NCBI GenBank assembly: GCA_026119935.1
Contig: JALRMH010000020.1
Coordinates: 62,001 to 126,000, forward strand
Direction: 5' to 3'
DNA: 64,000 bases
Source of the DNA: Endothia cerciana
Lineage: Eukaryota > Ascomycota > Sordariomycetes > Diaporthales > Cryphonectriaceae
The stretch's first letter is position 1. Every line of letters starts with the position of its first letter. Below the pieces are notes generated by a model. The model did not search any database. It was not told the origin of the DNA and saw only the letters and a program-made list of their open reading frames with translations. The translations under genes were made by a program, and so were the position numbers. This document shows, piece after piece, positions 58,036 through 64,000 of this stretch.

Positions 58036-59068
58036 ACCATCATGCTGTCCATTGCTGGCTAGCTGCAGGTGGCCCTCCCCCTCAGCCTCGAGATAACGAG
58101 AGCATGTGTACGATATCCGTGAAAGGTGCGTGTAGCAACCACCAACCCCCAGGGTATAAATACAGCACAAGGGATATCTGGGACCAGCTGGTCAAGGGCC
58201 GCGGCGGCGGCGGGACGGGCTGCATCTCCTGGGAATCCTCCACCCTGCAACAAGCCTGCACGGTCAGTCCACCTGGGGAGCACGTTTGGTCCAATCGACC
58301 TTCTCCAACTCTAGCCTAGCCTGACGATCACCGAGCGCACTCTCAACCTGCATTCTCCTTCTGCCTCTGCCTCTCTGCCTCTGCCTCTGCCGCTGCCGCT
58401 GCCACTGCTTGTGCCACTGCTTCTGCTGGCTGCATCTGCCTGGCCTCGACCTGCCTCTCCCTCTCTCTCCCCCTCTGTCTCCCTGACCTCCCACAACCCG
58501 CCAGTCCCCTTCAGCAAAATATTACTACATGCGGCTCCCACTACCCTGAGGAGTGAGTCCGTGCAGGTGCGAGGCAATATCGACAAGGCGACCGAGATAT
58601 CCTGCAGCACTCCAGGCCTGCCTCTCCCTCTCTACCTTGTCCTCGGACCCCACATCGACCATTCAGCATTGGAGATTGCACCTCAGCCAAAAAGTCAACA
58701 AACAGTCGACGTCAGGTTTCTCTCTCCCTCTCTCTCTCTCTCCCCCTCTCCCGCCTCCCCGCCTCCACTCCCTCCCCTAGCAGCACCAGGCTGCCGTCCC
58801 AAGTACCGTAAAACTCAACCCGAACCACGACCTGACGGTTAAGGCGACCTCTCACGGCGGGCTTGTCAAAGGTTCTCTGTCCGTACCTGACGGTGGGGGT
58901 CCAAGACATCTCTGCTAAGGCCTCGACCTCGACCTGGGACTACCCTCGGGGTATCGGCTCACGCCCGTCCTCCTCCCTCTTCCCCCCCCCCCCCCCTCCC
59001 AACGCACCACAGATATAACCACCGGCAGCAGCAAGGCAGCACGCGACAGACAAACACCCCTAGACAAG

Positions 59069-60909
59069 ATGCCCTGCTTCAAGGGCATAGCTGTCAGCAT
59101 CCATGCCAACGGCAACCCCCTCCCCGAGTATGGCATGCAGAAGCAGTCCAAGTTCTCCAGGATCAACACCTTCATCCCGGTCCCCTCCCCCGCGCTGAGC
59201 GAGCACTCGGGCAAGGCGGAGCCTGCCAAGTTCGCCATCTCGATAACATTACTGACGCCTGGCCTGCCCATCCCTTACTCGACTCCAAAGCCCTCGCCCG
59301 ACAATCCCGACCCCACCCCGCAGTTCGCCGCCAGGGACATGGCCACGAGCAAGGCCGGCAACGGCGTCAACCCCTACATCCCCATGACAAACTCCGACAA
59401 CGAGACCGTCGCCGCCTACATATACTTCGACGGGCGGGGCAAGGAGGAGGTGGCCACACTGCTGCGCCCGGGCGAGGAGACGTGGGTCAACAGCAGATGG
59501 GTCCAGGTCCCTGACGCCGAGGGCGGCGGCCTGGCCGAGAGGGAGTTCCTGTTCCGCGAGGTCGGCCTGGAGCGCTGGCTAAACGGCCTGGACCTGCAGG
59601 GCTCCAACACCCAGGAGCGCCTCGAGAAGCGCCGTCAGAAGTTCGAGCGCCGGCGTAGGAAGCAGAAGGCCGAGGGCGACGCCTCCATGCTGGGCGATAA
59701 CAAGCCGAACGGTCCTAGGGATACCCTGCGCTACACCAACGAGGCATCGCCCGTCGAGGCCGTCCTAGACGACGACGACTCGCTGTCCGACTCGGAGGAC
59801 GAGTTCCCTGAGGCCGCCGGCCAGATCAAGGTGGCCATGTTCCGCGTGATAGCCTCGGGGGAGATTAAGAAGGGCGAATACTCCCCACAGTTTGGCGCGC
59901 ACGACGACGACGATGATGCGGACGGGGGCAACGCGAACGGTGTCGATGCCGACGTCGAGCACACGACCAGTTTTGCGAAACCCAAGACGCTCGATCCTAA
60001 GACGATCAGCACCCAGACGGTTACTGGCATTGATGGTCCCGAGAAGCCCTACGCCACCTTCACCTTCTACTACCGTGGTGACCGTGAGTGCTCATCCATC
60101 CGTCTGCCCGGTCCTCCTCAGCCGACGAACTAACACATGCACAGGCCAGCTGCAGAAGATGGGCGTCCTCCCGTCGGTGAAGCCTCAGCCCACGAACGCC
60201 CCCCCGGCGAAGCGACGGTCCGGCCAGGTCGACTTCTCCAACCTCGGGCCCCTGAAGACCACCGGCACCGTGGGCTTCTCTGCGTTCAGAGACCAGGATG
60301 CCGAGTCGGCCAAGCGGAGAAGGTCGAGGAAGAAGAGCAACGGGCCTGCAGGAGCAATGGACGAGGATAGTGACGACGATGACGACGAGCCCGAGATCCT
60401 GGGCAAGATGGAGGACATCGATGATAAGGAAGTCAAGTCTAGCAACGCCCCCGAAGATGCCAAGTTCACTGGTGAGCTGGCCGAGGGCGTTGACAGGATT
60501 CGGGTATGTAACCCCCTTCGCCTCACCACCTGGCCCAGCACTAACATGACTGCTCCAGCTCAAACGTCAGCGATCAGCCGAGCTAGAGGGCTCTACACCT
60601 GGTGAACAGAAGTCTCCCAACCTCGGCGCCTTCCCAGCCAACTCGCCCCCGGTCTCTGCCGGATTCGCCGGTCTGGGCAACATACCAGGCCTGTCCTCCG
60701 GCGCCGCGGCCTTTGGCAAGAGCCTTCCGGATGACAGCATCGTGGGTAGTCCCCTGAAGAAGCAACGCGCCGGTTCCCTCGACGAGGTTTCTGCTCAGCC
60801 AGGGCCGTCTTCCTCAGCAGCCGGCACACAGCAGCAGGTCTCGGCCTCGGTGCCTGCTGCGCCTATTTCCCAGCCGATCAAGACTGAGGAGGTGGAGGAG
60901 GAGCTGTAG
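59069..60909 (+). CDS. DUF7918-like fungal nuclear protein, 574 aa
   Basis: Exons are 59069-60083, 60145-60503 and 60559-60909 (575 codons with stop; phases 1 and 0), with clean GTGAGT...ACAG and GTATGT...CCAG introns. The N-terminal 250 residues form a beta-rich domain seen in many fungal proteins of unknown function (MPCFKGIAVSIHANGNPLPE, VAAYIYFDGRGKEEVATLL, WVNSRWVQVPD, EREFLFREVGLERWL, GQIKVAMFRVIASG, YATFTFYYRGDRQLQKMGVL); I assign it to the DUF7918 type from memory of that pattern. Basic clusters (EKRRQKFERRRRKQK, AKRRRSRKKS) look like nuclear signals, with acidic runs (DDDDD) between. The tail ends KTEEVEEEL, close to a SUMO-site-like IKTEE. The function is unknown; a chromatin or transcription role is only inference. 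The stop lies in a 12-bp tandem repeat. Confidence 0.8.
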
Positions 60910-60939
60910 GGGGAGCTGTAGGGGGAGCTGTAGGGGGAG
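60901..60939. repeat. GAGCTGTAGGGG x3 repeat spanning the stop codon
   Basis: Three tandem 12-bp units begin at the Glu-Leu-stop of the DUF7918-like gene. Because 12 is a multiple of three, each unit carries an in-frame TAG. Confidence 0.9.
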
Positions 60940-62242
60940 ATTTTCGCAGCAATGATGAGCTATTGGTCTATTGTCCAGGAAACCTTTGGGTGCTTCTCGA
61001 ACCAACCTCCTGCAAGAGCATCAGTCCTCCCGGTGACGCTATACTACAAGATCTTATTGCTGTTGTGTCCCACAACGGAGACTCGTCACACACAGCTCAT
61101 TATCTCTTTCAATACTAATATTGTCAGGAAGCCACGGCTTGACGTAAATACCCGGACTGCAGAAAGCTTGACACCCACGATGGGGGGTGTACGACGGCCG
61201 TTGAATCTCGAGAGGGACGCGACGGACGACCAGGGAACGTCTTAAAAAACAAAATAAAAAGAGCAACAAAATACCACCGCCGTGCAAGAGCCCGGAAAGC
61301 GCGAGGAGATCTTCCGGCATCGCAACGCCAAGTAACATTTTCTTTTGTGCCTGGTCTACGGGAGGACCACAGCGGTCCGCACTCGTGCAACCGAGCTCTG
61401 CTCGGACAGACGGTTGCAGCATTGGAATGGCATAGAGGGCAAGGAGCTCATGACGGGGGCGGGAAACGGATCGATTCCATTGTCCTCCCTTCCCCAAATG
61501 CGAATCTAGGAGATGGCAACCGACCGTTTGGATGGCGGGAGGGCCTAGGACGCGGTAAAGGCCGCATGAGAATCGAGGAGACTGCCTTGTTCCGGGCGTC
61601 TACCTGACTCGATGGGACCAGACCTGGCTATAGGCATGTGTGCGAGTTTCGTTGTTCGGAGTTGACGAGAGGGAGAAGGCAGCGGAGCACGCTCCCGCCC
61701 CGAATGTATGGAGAGTAGAAGCGTGTGATTCTGTCCGGTGAAAGCGGCTGGTTGAGTAGACTACTTCCCAGCTGCAAATGAACGGATATGGCATGGACTG
61801 GATTCCCCCCCCCCCCCCCATCGTGCCTCGTCTGCGTGAACCTCCCTGCACGTTCGGGCGGGCGAGCAAGCTGGCATCCACGTCCATTCCCCCCCTCCCA
61901 ACCGATCAGTCTGTACATATCGCCGCCTGCCTCTGAAGAACCGCAACAAGCCATCAATATCGGGTCCACTTAGGTACTAGCGCTGGGCTCCGCAACGGGG
62001 ACCCCATCAACGCTCGCTGCACGGCGACGTTATTGCGTCGTGCGCATGTAAGCCGGAGGAACTTCCTTTGCGGGGTTATCTATATTCACCCAATAAATCT
62101 CATGCCCCTATATCTCTCCCTCCTGTGCTTCCTTCTTCCTTCCCTCTTTCCCTCCTTCTTCCCTTTCTTCGGTACGCCGTCTCCTCGGATGTCCCATGAG
62201 CTTTTCTCCGTCTGGGCAGTGAGATCAGGAAGACAAAAACAA
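60940..62242. other. Intergenic region (1.3 kb)
   Basis: It holds the 3' flank of the DUF7918-like gene, a C15 run at 61805-61819 and a pyrimidine-rich promoter stretch (62105-62170) before the serine hydrolase. No other gene is seen. Confidence 0.5.
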
Positions 62243-64000
62243 ATGCGGCCCTCCTCGCACCTCCTCGGCGCCGTGCTCGGCGCCGGCCTTGCCGCCGGCG
62301 GGCAGAAGCCCATGCACGACGGGGGGCGGAGCCCGTTCACGGAGGAGTACAGGAGGCATGTCGAGGGGCTGCTGGAGGAGTGGCACGTGCCGGGCGTGGC
62401 GATCGGGGTGGTTGACGGGGACGACGTCTGGACCGAGGTAGGAATAGCTGCTTCTTACGTGTCTGGTGTGGTTCAGAGTCCCTCGGCTGGTGACAGGGAC
62501 ACGGCGCTGCTCAGATCGTCTCTTGAAATGCGTGTCGGTCCGCAAGATGGGGTCTTAGAGAGAGAGAGAGAGAGAGAGAGCCGCCCCCCTTCCTCTTGCC
62601 CATTCTCTTCCTCGACAGAGCCGTCGGGCTGATACCTGCCACCCCCCACCCCCCTATAGGGTTATGGCCTCGCGACCCTGCCCTCCACCCCAGTGACGCC
62701 CAAGACCCTCTTCTACTGCGCCAGCACCACCAAGGCCTTCACAGCCGCGGCCCTCGCCATCATGATCCACAGCGGCAACTACACCGTCCCCGCCGCCGGC
62801 CTCCCGTCGCCCGCCGCGCCGCTCTCGTGGGACACCCCGATCGCCTCCATCATCCCGGACGACTTTGTCCTCGCGGACCCCTGGGCGACGGCGCACGCCA
62901 CCCTCGAGGACGCGCTGTCCCACCGCACGGGCCTGCCGCGGCACGACCGGGCGAGCACGCACATCGTCCGGGGGGAGGACGGGAACCGCCGCACGGCGAC
63001 GGTGCGGGACGGGACGCGGGCCCTGCGGCACCTCCCGCTCAGCGCGGCGCCCCGGACCCGGTGGCAGTACTGCAACCACATGTTCGTCGCCGTGTCGCAC
63101 GCCGTCGAGACGCTGGCGGGGGGCCGCCGGCGGCGGCGGCTCGGGGACCTGCTGCGGCGGTGGATCTGGGTCCCCCTCGGCATGGGGTCGACCTACTTCT
63201 CGCTCGGGGACGCGCTGGCCGCGCCGGAGCACCTCGCCGCGGGCTACGGCTGGGACCGGCGCGCGGGGCGGTTCGAGGCGGTGCCGTACATGCCGACGGA
63301 CGAGATCGGCGGGGCCGGGGCCGTCATCTCCAACGTGGACGACTACGCGAAGTGGGTCCGGATGATGCTGCGGGAGGATGCGCCGCTGCCCCGGGACGGG
63401 CACCGGGCCGTCAAGACGCCGCGGGTGATCGTGGACCCGGAGGGCGTCCTGGACGGCGGGTCCCCGTACGACGCCCCCATGGCGTATGCCCTGGGGTGGG
63501 AGACGGGCAGCTACCGGGGCCACCGGTTCTGGACGCACAGCGGCGGGATGCACGCGTACGGCGCGGAGGTGTTCCTGTTCCCGGACCTCGACCTGGGGAT
63601 GGTTGCCCTGGGCAACACGGCGAGGACGTCGAATGCGCTGCAGCGCTCACTGGTCTGGGGGGTGGTGGATGACAGGTTGGGCGTCCCGGAGGGCGAGAGA
63701 TATGACTGGGGTGCCGAGTATGTTTTCTTCTCGATTTCCCTAGGTGTGTCTACGTAAGAGCCTTGCCGACTCGCTATCTTCATGTCACAGATATAGGAAC
63801 TACGAGGAGAAGATGGATGCCATCATCAACAACGGCGTCGACAAGTACTACCCCGACCGGCCATCACCGCCCCTCCCACCAGCCCTCCCCCTCGAGTCCT
63901 ACACGGGCACATACTTCCACCCCGGCTACCTGAACTTTACGCTGCAGCTCGCCGCCGACGAGCGGGGCCTCGTCACGCGGGAGAACATCTCGCTCGTGGC
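62243..64000 (+). CDS. Beta-lactamase/class C serine hydrolase, 3' truncated by window
   Basis: This belongs to the fungal beta-lactamase-like (penicillin-binding protein) serine hydrolases. Fungal members are mostly esterases or lactonases, some linked to secondary metabolism, and not antibiotic resistance enzymes. Exons seen are 62243-62437, 62660-63717 and 63791 to beyond 64000 (phases 0 and 2). Intron 1 is 222 nt and contains a GA microsatellite. Active-site motifs are present: SxxK in FYCASTTKAFTAAA (Ser near residue 87), YxN in WQYCNHMFVAVSHAVE (near 201), and HSGG in FWTHSGGMHAYGAE (near 357). The N-terminus has a short hydrophobic leader (HLLGAVLGAGLAAGG), possibly a signal peptide. 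The third exon starts the C-terminal beta-domain (SYTGTYFHPGYLNFTLQL) and is cut by the window edge. The coding sequence is very GC-rich, above its neighbours. Confidence 0.88.
62559..62580. repeat. (GA)n microsatellite in a serine hydrolase intron
   Basis: About eleven GA units within the 222-nt intron 62438-62659. Confidence 0.9.

Larger units (their letters stand above)
56943..59068. other. Repeat-rich intergenic region (2.1 kb)
   Basis: It carries CTT/CTC, TTA and GACA arrays and a C-run just upstream of the next gene. Pyrimidine-rich stretches near 58360-58999 look like a typical fungal CT-rich promoter. No gene is supported. Confidence 0.6.

Noticed and set aside
62596..63672. 358-codon frame on the plus strand overlapping the serine hydrolase
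   Set aside because: Shadow of the GC-rich real gene; Arg/Pro/Gly-rich and lacking motifs, whereas the alternate frame has SxxK, YxN and HSGG.

Overview
The window is nuclear DNA of a filamentous ascomycete (Pezizomycotina, most likely a Sordariomycete). The evidence is short spliceosomal introns (mostly 55-130 nt, with GTRNGT donors, CTRAC/CTGAC branch points and YAG acceptors), monocistronic genes on both strands, and family members typical of that group (GDS1 winged-helix protein, GT55 mannosyl-3-phosphoglycerate synthase, EFM7, UPF0029/IMPACT, Cdc15/Hof1-type F-BAR protein, CCR4-NOT scaffold Not1). I rebuilt exon-intron structures by hand. Every complete model has matching intron phases and a length divisible by three. 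Feature coordinates run from start codon to stop codon, with exons given in the evidence. No rRNA, tRNA, CRISPR array, intact transposon or origin was recognised. Species, chromosome and expression cannot be read from the sequence.

Left third (1-28 kb), accessory-looking. A hypothetical gene (41-1223, -) is followed by a sugar-porter MFS transporter (2502-4342, +), a decayed two-RRM pseudogene (about 4432-5363, -), a GPI-type GH76 alpha-1,6-mannanase (7125-8983, +), a DHA2/Atr1-like MFS exporter (10060-11792, +), a secreted GH92 alpha-mannosidase (12877-15327, +), two head-to-head paralogues of a four-TM MARVEL-like family (15740-17165, - and 19382-20825, +), EFM7 (21267-22136, -), an IMPACT-family protein (22724-24419, -) and a secreted GH30 beta-1,6-glucanase (26377-27928, +). 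Together GH76, GH92, GH30 and the sugar transporter make a plausible, unproven locus for using or remodelling fungal or yeast cell-wall mannan and beta-1,6-glucan.

Middle (28-43 kb). An OMS1-like mitochondrial methyltransferase (28894-30318, +) and mannosyl-3-phosphoglycerate synthase (31502-33574, +) are followed by the GDS1-type winged-helix regulator (36841-38359, -). The GDS1 gene is flanked by 3.3 kb and 4.5 kb of gene-free DNA packed with homopolymers and microsatellites.

Right third (43-64 kb), mostly conserved housekeeping genes. Not1 (42858-49761, -) and a Cdc15/Hof1-type F-BAR-SH3 protein (51401-54630, +) diverge from a 1.6 kb intergenic region. They are followed by seipin (55660-56942, +), a DUF7918-like nuclear protein (59069-60909, +) whose stop codon lies in a 12-bp tandem repeat, and a beta-lactamase/class C serine hydrolase (62243 to the window end, +, 3' truncated).
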